From positions 1 to 63,128 of IMG/VR virus record IMGVR_UViG_3300025266_000001: 63,128 nt of DNA; one strand, given 5' to 3'. Below the pieces are notes generated by a model that searched no databases, was not told the origin of the DNA, and saw only the letters and a list, made by a program, of their open reading frames with translations. The number at the start of each line of letters is the position of its first letter. Position 1 is the stretch's first letter. This document shows, in pieces, positions 10,155 through 22,400 of the stretch. Both the position numbers and the translations under genes were made by a program. The stretch is from a virus.

Positions 10155-10682
10155 ATGGAAGATATGGTTTTAGTTAAATCCCCAATAGACATAGTACAAG
10201 ACATTAGCCTAAACAGGGGAATGATGTGGGAAAAAATATCCGTATTTTTAGATCAGTTAAAGACAATTGATAGTGCACTAACACATAAGGCTGGAACGCC
10301 TCAGTCAAAAGAAATGATCGAGGTATTTCCTTTAAAACAAACAATAGAGGGTGGCTTATATACAAGAGAGATCTTTATGCCAGAAGGGTCTTTAGTTGTT
10401 AGTATGATTCATAAGCAACAACATCCTTCTTTTTTATTAAAAGGGAAGGTATCTTATCTGACAGATGCAGGTGAGGTAAAAACAATTATAGGACCTACAA
10501 CTATATTTACTCAAATAGGAACTCAAAGAGTTTTATATATGCACGAAGATACAGAGTGGGTTTGCGTGTATAAGACAGAGGCAAAAACATTTGAAGAGGC
10601 GGAGGCAGATGTATATACGGATAACTACAAAGATTTGCCACTAGAATTAATAGAAAAAAATAAAGTATTATGGCAGGATTAA
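10155..10682 (+). CDS. cupin-like protein
   Basis: A 175-residue protein. The central part (GGLYTREIFMPEGSLVVSMI, then HKQQHPSFLLKGKVSYLTD and GPTTIFTQIGTQRVLYM) has the strand-turn pattern of a single cupin barrel, with His residues where cupins bind metal. The C-terminal helix is acidic. Similar proteins occur beside tail and internal protein genes in other phages; their function is unknown to me. The gene probably starts its own, nearly leaderless, transcript and overlaps the next gene by 13 bases. Confidence 0.6.
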   Translation: MEDMVLVKSPIDIVQDISLNRGMMWEKISVFLDQLKTIDSALTHKAGTPQSKEMIEVFPLKQTIEGGLYTREIFMPEGSLVVSMIHKQQHPSFLLKGKVSYLTDAGEVKTIIGPTTIFTQIGTQRVLYMHEDTEWVCVYKTEAKTFEEAEADVYTDNYKDLPLELIEKNKVLWQD

Positions 10683-11485
10683 TATTAGGTATTGCTGGAT
10701 TAGCGGTAAGTATTGGGACAACAGCAATGTCCTTTTCTGAGAAAGCAAAGCAGGAAAAGAGATCAAGAGCTATCGGGGCTAAGGCTCAAAAAATGATGGA
10801 TGAAGCTAGAGATAAGTTAAAAATAAATTTTGCAGATGCATTATCTATTAACAAAGAGCCCTATGAAAGAGAGCGTGAGGCTATGCTGTCTGCAGGTGCG
10901 CAGGTTATGGAGCAAGCTATGGAGAGCGAAAGAGGTGGCGGAGCCACCGCTGGAAGAGTATTGGCAGCACAACAAGAGGGTCAGGGTCAAATTCGTGATA
11001 AGATGAGTCAGGATTTATTTAATCTTGAGGCGGCACAAGCAGAAGAAGATTCAAGGCTTAGGGACATAAATGTTCAGATGGATTTAGGTGAGGTAGAAGG
11101 TGCACAGGCTGCTGCTGCTGCTGCTGAAAACGCTGCGAACATAGCGCAACAACAAGGTGTGCAAGGCATATCTAATGTTGCTCAACAAGGACTGGCAATG
11201 GTACCTTTATACCAAAAAACAGGAGGTGTTCGTGCAGCAAATAAACTAGGAAGACAGGCTAAAAGAGCAGGTAAAGATGTTCAGTCAACTATAATGGCAG
11301 GATCGGTTACGCAAGATGCTACAGGTACTGCGGCAGGATCAGATTACGTACCAGAAAAAACAATTTGGGGACAAGGCACTGCTAATGAGTATGATATTTC
11401 GGGTTATGCAAATGCTCAGAGTGACATACAGAGAAGAGATTGGTTGGCTCAGAACGAAGCATTTACACGAGGTATAACTTTCTAA
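10670..11485 (+). CDS. internal virion protein (T7 gp14-like or crAss cargo protein)
   Basis: A 271-residue protein with an N-terminal hydrophobic segment (LILGIAGLAVSIGTTAMSF) and a long Ala/Gln/Glu-rich coiled region (residues about 95-170). This composition matches small internal or ejection proteins of podoviruses, which leave the capsid with the DNA and help form a channel. It is the first of three adjacent genes rising from 271 to 652 to 3067 residues, the same order as T7 gp14-gp15-gp16. It overlaps the cupin-like gene, so translation may be coupled. Confidence 0.65.
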   Translation: MAGLILGIAGLAVSIGTTAMSFSEKAKQEKRSRAIGAKAQKMMDEARDKLKINFADALSINKEPYEREREAMLSAGAQVMEQAMESERGGGATAGRVLAAQQEGQGQIRDKMSQDLFNLEAAQAEEDSRLRDINVQMDLGEVEGAQAAAAAAENAANIAQQQGVQGISNVAQQGLAMVPLYQKTGGVRAANKLGRQAKRAGKDVQSTIMAGSVTQDATGTAAGSDYVPEKTIWGQGTANEYDISGYANAQSDIQRRDWLAQNEAFTRGITF

Positions 11486-11498
11486 AAAAATAAATTAA

Positions 11499-13457
11499 AT
11501 GGCAACATATTATAAGTATCAAGAACGTGATCCTAGTAGTGAAATAAATTGGGCAGAAGTTGGGGCAAATTTTTCAGGGATGCTTCAAGAGGAGTCTCGT
11601 GTTCGTACAGAAAAGAAACAGGCGATTGACGATTCAACCAGAGAACAACAACGTGTATTAGACAATGCTGTTCAGGGCGATAGTGCCAATATGAACCAAT
11701 GGACATTGGATTATGCTGCAAATGCCACGGAACAAATGATGATGACAAACCGGCTTATGAAGTCCGGGGATTTAAGTATGAAAGAGTTCACTATGATGCG
11801 CCAAAATTTATCAGACGGTACAGATCAGGCGTTTACTTTGTCTCAAGAATACCAGTCTGAATATGCGGATAAGATGGCGCGTGCTGATTGTAAAGATCCT
11901 TCTGGAGTTGGGTGCTCTCAACAATTAGAATTGGATATGATGGCTAGTGCTGAAGGTTTTGGAAACTTCAACAAGTCACAGCTTGTTATTGACCCACAGA
12001 CAGGAAAGGTAAATGTTGGTTTCTACAAGGATAATGGTGAAGGCGTTATGGAGTTAGATTCAAACCCTAACAGTTTAGTTGGTATAAACAATCTACGAAA
12101 CAGAATAAAAGGAAAGATTGAGCTGTATGATATGTCGGGCGAGGTAGCTAAAGCTGCGGAAAGTTTTGGAAAGTACGAAGCTGTTACACGAGAAATAGGA
12201 TCTTTATACAGAAAAGGTCAAATAACAATTACATCTGATGTTACTCAGAGGGGTGTGGAAATAAAAGAATCTGTAAAGAGTGGATTACTAACCCAAGACG
12301 AGGCAGATAGATTAAACGAAATAACTCCGGGATGGGATAGTGTCGAAGATGCTTGGCTAGAGGGTCAATTATCAAACACATATAATGTGTCTTCGTTGTT
12401 GACTAATAATTTAGGTCAAATAGATGGAGTATCTTACTCGTTTACTTGGGACGAAAAAGAGGTGGATGCTACAACTATTTTATTAAAGAATGTAGATGGT
12501 GCCGCGGTACCTGATTGGGAAACTAAGTTCGGTAAAGAACAAAGACAAAAAGCAAAAGATGGTTTAAGAACAGTGTTGCGTGGGGCTTTAGATCATACAC
12601 AAAAAGTAACTACACCAGCAGATAGTCCGGGATTCGCTCCAGCTCCATCTGCAATGAAAATGAAATTTGAAAAAGAAAAAGACGAGCAACTCTCTTCTCA
12701 AAGATCTTGGAACTCTTTATTTTCTTTAACTCCTGCCGAAAGAAATTCTATACTGGGTACTCTACTTAACAGTGAGACAGCAACCAGTAGAGGACTAATT
12801 GGGGCTGAGTTTTCTGCAGACGGAAGCGCAATAGAATATAGATATCAAGACCCATCTCTAAATAACATAGTAACTATCCCTGAAAACCCAACAGAATCTC
12901 AATGGGCAATTTTAGGTAATGCAATCACAGGGCTAGAAGATCCTACCGAAGCAGCGAGTGCTGGTAATTTTGGTGGTGATTTTATGGTTTTTGATCCAAC
13001 AGAAGGTGTAGGAGCTAGAAGATCAGGTAACGCATCACAATACAAGGTGGAGCTTGCTAATTATATTGAAAAAGATTTAACCTCAGAAGCTCTTTTAGAT
13101 TTAACAAAAGAACAAGTAGAGGTTGCAAAAATAATTACTAATGGACCCCTTGGAGCTTTAGGATTTACAGCAATTCCTTCAGGAAGTTGGGGAGGTGATA
13201 ATACCAAAATAACACACCCATCTATTGAAGAGATATTTGATTTAGATTCTGATTTTAATGACACTGATTCAGGCAAAGAAAACGCCGCCACTGAGCTCGG
13301 AAGGTTCAATACGTTTATAGCTAAAGCATTAGCGAGTCAGACGCTAGACTTGGCTAAGAAAAATAAATGGATAGGCGGAAGTCGCGTTCCGAGCTCAAGA
13401 CCCGCTCCTGCAACAACAACCGGTACAGGTAATGTACCTAGAATTCCTAAAAATTAA
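11499..13457 (+). CDS. internal virion / ejection protein
   Basis: A 652-residue protein, mostly helical and charged, rich in Gln and Asn. There is no signal peptide or clear catalytic motif. A short Cys pair (CKDPSGVGC) lies near residue 130. The C-terminal tail is Pro/Arg/Thr-rich (SSRPAPATTTGTGNVPRI). Size and place, between the gp14-like gene and the giant ejection protein, suggest a gp15-like internal core or cargo protein; that is inference. Four bases separate it from the next start. Confidence 0.6.
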   Translation: MATYYKYQERDPSSEINWAEVGANFSGMLQEESRVRTEKKQAIDDSTREQQRVLDNAVQGDSANMNQWTLDYAANATEQMMMTNRLMKSGDLSMKEFTMMRQNLSDGTDQAFTLSQEYQSEYADKMARADCKDPSGVGCSQQLELDMMASAEGFGNFNKSQLVIDPQTGKVNVGFYKDNGEGVMELDSNPNSLVGINNLRNRIKGKIELYDMSGEVAKAAESFGKYEAVTREIGSLYRKGQITITSDVTQRGVEIKESVKSGLLTQDEADRLNEITPGWDSVEDAWLEGQLSNTYNVSSLLTNNLGQIDGVSYSFTWDEKEVDATTILLKNVDGAAVPDWETKFGKEQRQKAKDGLRTVLRGALDHTQKVTTPADSPGFAPAPSAMKMKFEKEKDEQLSSQRSWNSLFSLTPAERNSILGTLLNSETATSRGLIGAEFSADGSAIEYRYQDPSLNNIVTIPENPTESQWAILGNAITGLEDPTEAASAGNFGGDFMVFDPTEGVGARRSGNASQYKVELANYIEKDLTSEALLDLTKEQVEVAKIITNGPLGALGFTAIPSGSWGGDNTKITHPSIEEIFDLDSDFNDTDSGKENAATELGRFNTFIAKALASQTLDLAKKNKWIGGSRVPSSRPAPATTTGTGNVPRIPKN

Positions 13458-13460
13458 ATA

Positions 13461-16400
13461 ATGAACGAAGATTATCTTTTAGAACTTTATTCCTTTCTTG
13501 GAACTCAAGATCAAACATTTTCTCAGGACGTAGCTTTTGAGCAATTTGTTTTGGATATGGGCAATGAATCTTATGCAGGGAATATAAGAGGATTTTTAGC
13601 AGAGAAGGATCCTAATTTTGGAAAGGACGTTTCTTTAGACGAATTTCTGATTGACATAAAAAAAAAAGATGGAGTCGAAGTTGTCGATTCAGTATCGGAG
13701 GCTGGTCCTTTGGATTTACAACAACCATCCGTTACTAAGGAAAAAATTACTGAGGAAGATTTTTTTCAAGGTGGTTTTGGCGATGCTTTAAGGGCTTTTG
13801 ATTCTATTAGCCCTATAGGTCTTGGTGATTTTGTAGACGATATGGCTCGTTCAATTGCTAGTGGTAGAGCTCAGGGATTAACTTCAGAGAACGCTGCCGA
13901 CCTAATGATCTATGGAGCAGGGTCTTCTGAGGAAGATATAGAAAGCTTTTTAGAAGCAAATAAAAATTCTCAAAATTACGGAGCGTCTGCGGAGATGCAG
14001 GACTATCAAAGAATTTACGAAGAAGAAGGCAAAGGTGTGTGGGGTGTGGTAAAAGGATTAGCCCACAACCCGTCCGTTTTAAATGAGGTAATATTAACCT
14101 CCCTATCTTCTTTAGCTAACAACTCAGATGCAATGATTGCGGGTGGAGCTGTTATAGGAACCAGCGCCGGAGTTGGAGCGTTAACCGCAGGGACCGCAGC
14201 AACGGCTGTTGTTCCGGTTGTAGGAACTGTAGTGGGGGCAGCGGCTGGGGCGTACTCAGGTGCTGTGGCAGCAATGCCATACGCCTTTGGAGCAGCAAGC
14301 GCAATGGTTGAGATGGGGGCTACTTTTAGTGAGCTCCTTCAGGAAGAGCTAGGCAATCAGGAAATGACTGCTGAAAATGTTAGAGAGATATTAGAGGACC
14401 CAGAAAAATTCACAAGCATTCGCAACAAAGCAATTGCAAGAGGTGCTATTATAGGAACATTAGATGCCTTTACAGGAAAAGTTGCTAGCGGTGTAGGAGC
14501 AAAAATTCTTACCAGTTCAGCGAAAAAAAGTGTAACAGGAATGGCGACGAGAGGAGGGGTAATGAAGTCTATTGGAACAGGAGCTGGTATCGAATCAATA
14601 GGTGGGTCTGCAGGAGAATCTCTTGCTAGAGCAGCTATTGGACAAGACCAAGATATTTCAGACATAATGCTAGAGGGTGTTACTAATTTACCCGGAGGTG
14701 TTAGATCTACTCTTCAGGCTAGGTTATCAAAGCCAATCTACAAGGTTAATGGTAAAAAAGAAACGGCTCAAACTATTGATGAGTTGATAGCTACAATGAC
14801 TCCAGACCAGTTGGCATCTTCAGATATTAAAATATCTAACGACTACGAAGGAAGGGCTAAAAAAATACAAGATATAATTGTTACAGGAAAAACCAGACAG
14901 CTTGTTGCGCTGGCAAACCCTGAATTAAATGACGCGACTCTTGATGCTATAACAGCACTAGAACTACAGGTAAAAAGTTTTGAAAACAATAAAACTGAAA
15001 CAGGAAAATCTAAAGTATCAGAACTCAAAGCCGCTATTGCTGATCTTCAGGAAATACAATTAGCCGATGAGGTATCACAAGACGTAAAAAATACCTTTGA
15101 GTCTTTAGAGAGTTCCGAACAAATACAAAGAAAAACAGAAGCGGGCAGGGTGTTGCTTGAAGAAAAAACAACAGCATTAGGTCCGGATTCTCAGGAGAAT
15201 GTTAGTATCACAGATGAAGAAATAACCCAACGTGCATTAGAAATATTCTCAAAAGAAAAACCGATATCAAACAATAATATTAATAAACAGTATAATCAAT
15301 TAAGTCCTAAGTTAAAACTTACTTATGTAGAGCAAGCCTCAGACATAATGCAAGAAGAGGCTGAGGATCAAGGACTTACTGAGTTTAATTTTACAGAAGA
15401 AGATATAAACGAACGTGCGGCTATTTTATTGAATGAAGATCTTCAGGGCTCAAAATTACAAGTAGAAGATAACGAGAGCGTAGTTGGTACGTCAGTAGAT
15501 AAAAAAGGAAGAACTGTTACATATATATCTAAGACAACCAAAAAAGATGGGGTAACTAAAACTTCATTTAATTTTAATAGAGACGATAAAGATGCTAGTC
15601 AAAGAGGGGCAGCAGGAGTTACTCTTGATGAAGGGTTACCTGATGGTTATAAGGTGTCAGAAAATGATGCTATAGAAGGGTATGAAATTACAAAGGTATA
15701 CGAAGTAAGAGAGGGTGATAACGGAAATAACGCAGCGACTGTAGAGTTCACATCACCGGAAGAATCGTTTAGAGGAGAGGTAGTATTAGAAGAGACAAAT
15801 GAAGTGGCTAAAACCCCACAAAAAGAAACACAAGCTTCGGACAAAGTTGATGAAATCAATAAACGCAGGGAGGAAGAATTAGACAGCAAGGCAGGTAGGG
15901 TGTTTCCAATTACAATAGAAAACACAAAAGAAAATAGCAACTTAATAAAAGAGAAAAAAAACCAAGAAAAAAAAATAGACGAAATAAACGCTAAGTATGA
16001 TTCTGAGATAGCTAATTTAACCAACGAAGAGCAGGCGGATATTGAAACATTTTTCAGTCCTGATAGTAAGGTTGATGACACCAACACCCTATCCGGATCT
16101 AACCTTGGTATAAATAGAAACAAGGCTCCTAAGTTAAATAGTCAGCAAAATAAAAACAAAAATAGATTGGTTAGGATTGCTGAGATGGGAGCTAAAGCCA
16201 TTGCAAAAGTTTTACCTGATGTAAGAATGGTTCTTCACGAGAGCAATGAGGAGTATTTAAGGTTTGCGAAAGAAGGAAAAGGAAGAGCAGAGTACCACCC
16301 TGAGAATAATATAATTCACATTAATTTATCAGAGGCTACTACATCAACAGTCCCACACGAAATATTTCACGCAGTTCTTATTAATAAAATAAAAGGAGAC

Positions 16401-19400
16401 CCCGCCATTGCTAAGGCGGCAGAGGCTATGATGCTTTCTGTTAGAAAAAGTTTGTCAAATAATAGCGAGTTGGCACAGAAAATTGACAAGTTCGCTGCTG
16501 CATATACAGGAACTCAAGAGCAGTTCCAGAACGAAGAAAGACTTGCGGAGTTGATAGGAATCCTCTCATCTGCTGAGGCGTTTAAAGGATTAAGTAAGCC
16601 AACAAAAAACATTATCATTCAATGGTTAAAAGATTTTGCTAAAAAATATGGTATAAAAATAGGATCTGATTTTGGAAAAAAAGATTCAGATGTAATTGAT
16701 CTACTAAACACCATTGCAAGAAAAACAAGAACAGGTGAAGAAATAGAGGAATCAGATATTAAGTCATTGGAAGAATTAGACAGCGGGACCAATCCTGTTG
16801 GAACTCCAACTAAGATAGAGCCTTCTAAATCTAGACAACAGAAAATTAAGTTTAAAGATTCATATAATAAGTCTTTAGTAAACTCATCACTTAGTATAGA
16901 TCTTAATGCTCTTATAGAAGATATACACACTAAGAATCAAAAAGTTTGGTTTTGGGTAGCTGATCAGCTTGGTATTGATAAAGAGTTAGGATTAGACGGA
17001 GGACCTAGTTTTGCTCATCAGAACCCCAATGAAATATGGGCAAGCGGTATGAAGCTTAAGGCGATTGAAAAAAATATAGCTGAAACAGATTATTTATTTA
17101 TTATAAGCGGTTCTCCTACTCAAAGCCAATTGTTTAATAAAAAAGTTTATGATAATACTATTGAAAAACTAGGAGACTTTAATACATTTAAAGATCAGGC
17201 AATAAGTACTAATGCAAAATCTGAAATTATTCAGGTACTGGAGGCACACGATAGTTGGGCATCTTTGAGAGAGGACTCAACCACGGATACCGCGGCAAAA
17301 AAGAAAACCCCAAACAAAGAAGCAATAGATAAAAAAATAGGTACAGGTAGAAAGAAATTTTTATATGCTTTAGGTAAAACTCAAAACACTCCTAATACAA
17401 AGTTCACTCAATATATGAACTCTATTGATGGATACACAGACCAAAATACTTTTAGAGATGGGTTCTATAGAGAGAATGATTTTAAGCAGAATGATATTAT
17501 GTTGGTATTAAAACCAACAGGTGTACAGGCGGGATCGAATCATTCAACATATGAGAATACAGTTCTCGGAGAGGTGGTTGGGGTTCCAGATACTAAGATA
17601 GATGCGTCAGAAATTATGCCAAACGAAATGCGCATAAAAATGGAGGGGAAGCCAAGAAATAATACTTCTCAATCAGTAGCCCCTTACGGATCGGGTCGTA
17701 GAAATATAGAGCCTAAGAGTAAGTCGGCAACGAGACAACAGAAGTCTTATAAAAAATCTGATTTATCCTCTAAGAATATGATTGGGTTTTTAGATTCCTT
17801 AGAAAACGCTTTAGGTATAAATGAGAATGGCGAGCAAATTGATTCTGGTGATGGGGTTATTCCAAAATTTATAAACAATGGAATTATAGACAAAGATTTG
17901 TTGGCAGGTGTTTTACTGTATGAGGCTCCTCAGAGAGTTTTATTTATCAGTGTTAACCCCACTCTTGAAGTTGTTAATTTTTTAGAGCTACTGAATAGCC
18001 AACTAAATGACAAGCTAATTTTAGGGACTATCTCATACATAAAAGACCAACTCCCTTACTTAGAGAAAACAAAAAACATTGTAGATGAAAAGATGGGGAT
18101 AATGGAAGATTTAGGAGGATCTAAAAAAGCCTCGTTATCAGATAAAATAAAGTCACAACAAACAGCTCAGTCTTCACTTGCCCTTAAGATGAAAGTAGGA
18201 AAGGCTATGACGGAAACTATAAATAAAACATACGACGCAATATGGAAAAAATATATAGAAGAAGATAATGGAACTAAATCGCTAGATAATAAATCCCCTT
18301 CAGTAAGACAACAGAAGGATGACTATAAACCCAATGATCCTGTAATAGTGACAAGACCGGTGGAGGTTATTAACGCCCCTAAAGGTGTCTTTGTAAATGT
18401 TGGTATGATAGAGGGTCAGACTGATGTAGAAATATCACAAGAAACAATAGAGTCTCGTCTTCCAAAAGATGTTAAGATAATTAAATCTAAGGTTAAAAAG
18501 AAAGAAGTAGGAGAGACAGAGGATACGCTACTGCTAAAACTATCTAGACCACTTACAAATACTGAGATGAAAGACTTCTTAGTTAGCAACAAGCAACAGG
18601 CTATAGGGCAAATGGTTGACGGCAAAGGAATCTTATATGGTAATGATCAGACAGAGATAGATGATAATTGGGGAGGAGAGTTTTCCCCTCAGTATTTTCC
18701 AACATTCAATGGCACGGTATTAAAATCTAGCCCAAAGGCTCGTCAGCAGAAAGATAATGAGAGAGAAAGTAGTTTAGAAAGAGCTATGTCTGAGATAGAT
18801 AATATAATTTCTAAATCTAAGAAGAGAGGTACGAAGTTTTCTAAGATCCCTCAAAATGTAGTTAATTACTTACAAGGAACTAAGGTATATGAGGAATCTA
18901 CTGATGTACAAAGAGAACAGATGGTCCGTGACGTTCGAGAACTGTTAGGAATAAAAGAAAAAAAAGCCCCGTCTGTTAAGCGTATACTTGGGGACTTAAA
19001 GTCGGCAAAAACTTTTACATTAACTGATAAGCAGTTGGTGATCAAAACAATAAAGGATCTAAATAGAGGGGCAAACACTGCTGTTAAATCTTTTAGAATC
19101 GCTAGTCAGATATTGGCTAAAGAATTTACCGGAATGGTAAAGAGTGGAAACTTAACAATAAGACAATCAGCAGCATTGGTTAGAAAATTTAGCAAGGTTG
19201 ATATGCTAAGCGATGCTTCTATAGAAAACTTTGTAGAGTATATGGCTAGGGTGGTTAATAATGCAGACTATCTAAACCAAATAAGTAAGGCGAGAAAATT
19301 AGCCTCTCGTGCTAAAAAGAATATTACTAAAAAGATTGGTATAGCAGATGCAATCTCCAATCAATTAAGAACTATTTTTTCCATTAAGCCTACACTTATT

Positions 19401-22400
19401 CCTGAGTCTGTGTTCCAAAACTACTTGTCATTGTTAGAAATGTTTGGAGAGAATGCAGCGGTTCTTAGCCCTTCAAATATAAGTGAAGTCAACGAAATGA
19501 CTCAGGATATATTAAGGGTTATGGATGAAGAGTTCTCTATGGTAGAGGAGCTGGCTCAGAGATATGAGGCATATGACACGAAGGTAGAGAAAGATGGAAA
19601 CATTAATTTTGCTGAGACCGTAAAAAATATGTTAAATGAAAATCTGATAGACGAGACAGAGGCTGATCTTATGATGAAGCACAGGTCTAGCATTGTTCCT
19701 TCGGTAGAAAAGACAGTTAAAACTGAAGCGGAGATACAGGCAGAAAAGGATCAGGTTATAAAAAACATTCTTGAATCTAAGAAGGTATCTTCTTCTTCTT
19801 TACCTAGTAGAGACGAGGTTCTTTTGGCAAAGAAGTTTAAGAGCTTAGTAAAAAACAAAGAGGTTTTAAATAATTTATCTTTGGAAGATCTTAATCAGAT
19901 AGAAAAATTAATTCAGAATATAAACAACGGATACCTACCACACCTTTCACAGATAATGACTGAGAAAATGAATGCTATCATTGATGGTAATAAATTATCT
20001 TCAGCAATTAAGTCTGCAAAAATACCACGCTTCTCTAAGATGTATGCTAAGTTAAAAAACATTATACTTAGAAATAAAAGAGGAGCTATTTCTGAAGCCA
20101 TTAGAAGAAATCCTTTGTATTATATTGATCAAGTATTTGGAAATTTTAAAAGCAAAGCAATTTTCAATTCTTTATTTGAAAGGTCTTCTGTTGCTCAGGA
20201 AAAATTTAGTGTAGATTTAAAATCTGAAAACGGCAAGATAGATAAAGCGGAACAAGAGGTGTTCAAATCTTTTAAAAGAGATGGGAATAAAACATTGATA
20301 TCTAAGTTTAAGCAGATGGTTTATATGATCCAACTTGAACACGATTCTAACATAGGAAACCCGGAGGTTAATCAAGCGTCAGGGTTTATTAAAAAAACTA
20401 TTGAAAAGATCGACGCAGGGGAAACCACCTTTACTATGGATGATGCGGTTATGCTTCAAGAAATTTATGACAAATTTAGTTTTAAAGATAGTAATGGAAA
20501 GAGTCTAGAAATAGATATAGATAAACTGTATAAATCTTTTAATAAAGCTGAGGTTGAGTCTATTAAAACCATACAAGAAGTTAATAGAGGTCTTGGAGAA
20601 AAAGCTGTGTTCACGAGTGCTATTATTCGAGGAGATAAAATAAGCCCTAGAGATAATTATGTACACCTAAACGTATTAGCTGACACCAAGTCTGAGGCTT
20701 CGGTAGCCCCGACTACAATATCAGACTTTAATAAAAGCTTAAGACCATCTACAAAAGCAAAGTCTTTAATTAAAAGACAGGGTGTAACTTCGGCAATTAA
20801 CTTTGATATATATGCTTCAGCTCGCAAGGGTGTTAAAGGAGTTTTGTTAGACTATCATCTTACAGAGCCTATTAGAACTGCTAGAAGGACTATCATACAA
20901 GCAGAGGCTGCTCTTAAAGGAAATAAAACCAGAGTTGACACGGGAGATAGAGAAACTCTAACTGCAATCAAGGAAGCTTTTAATGAGGTTGTAGAAAATC
21001 TATTAACTAATTCATACACAGAAACATCTATAGGATCCGAGGCTTTAAAGTGGATACAGAAAAACGGGTACCGTGCAATTTTAGCAAGTGCTCCTAGATG
21101 GGTGGCTGAACTTTCATCTAACGCAGCTTTCGCTATGATCACTAATCCTGTTTCATTTATAGCGGGTAGTAAGTTCGGAGTTAGATTTCTAAACAGCGAT
21201 GTGGCTTCAAAATCAATGAGAGCATTAGGTAGCAAACAAACCACTCGCGTGTATCCTAACGATGATATGTCCGCCAGAATGGTAGACTCTAGACTTCTTA
21301 ATCAGACCGAGGGGGTGCGAGGAGGAAGAGCCGAGGGTAAGGTAAAAAACAAGCTAAAACAGATATGGAACACAACAGGCAAGAAGTATCAAGGAGCAGT
21401 GTCTGTGGTAGCGGATGGTTTAATTTCTACTCCAGATAAAATCGTAATGAGACCAATGTGGTTTGGTAAATTCTCAAATGAGTTTAAAAAAATAACAGGG
21501 ATCTCCCCAGACTTTGATAAGATTTCTGAACAGGACGAGGCTTATATGTCTAAATACGAATTAGAACTAAACCAATCTACTAAGGTTGCGGATGAAACAT
21601 CTGTAATGACGGGGTCAACCGCCAATCCTTTTATGGGGATATTGAAAGGTACAAGTAATCCTAATCAACATATTACCGTAAAGGCATTTAATGCTTTCAA
21701 TAATTTTATGACTACGTTTTTAATTTATGAATATGTAACGGCAAGAACAGGGATTGTAAATGCAATAGGAAGGGGTCACCTTACTAAAACAAAAGGAGCG
21801 CAACTACTTGCGGGATCTGTAACACGTATGGTAATGTACACGATGATGTCTCAGGTGTTATCGGAAGCATTAGGAGGATTAGCCGAAGATGAACCGGAAG
21901 AACCAAAGGATATAGAAAAAAAATTAGGTCAAGCATTTGCATCCACGTTCTCATCTATGCTATTTGGTAGAGACTTCGGAAACTCAACCAAGGCTATTGT
22001 AAATTGGGGGCTAGAAGAATTTAATAAAGAGTATTTAGATGGCTTAAGAGATGGCGATTATGACGTATATAAAGATAGTATCCAATACCAAATTGTTCCA
22101 AAGAGCAAAAGCGGTAAGGGGACTTCTATTGGTGATTGGCTAGTTAATATGTCAGCGTCATTAGGACCTATGGTAAAGACAATTGATCTTATATTAAAAA
22201 AAGCTACAGAAGGTCCTAAAAAAACGGAGGGTGCTATTCAAAGAAGATCAGATGAAATTTCTATTAGAATCCCATTAGAAGTTTTGGGTAATACGGGGTT
22301 CATTCCAATGTACAAAGATGTTAGAAAATTAGTTCTTAAATCTATGTATGACGGTATGGCTCAGAAAGCCGCAGCGTCTAAGGATAAAAAACAAAGAGCT

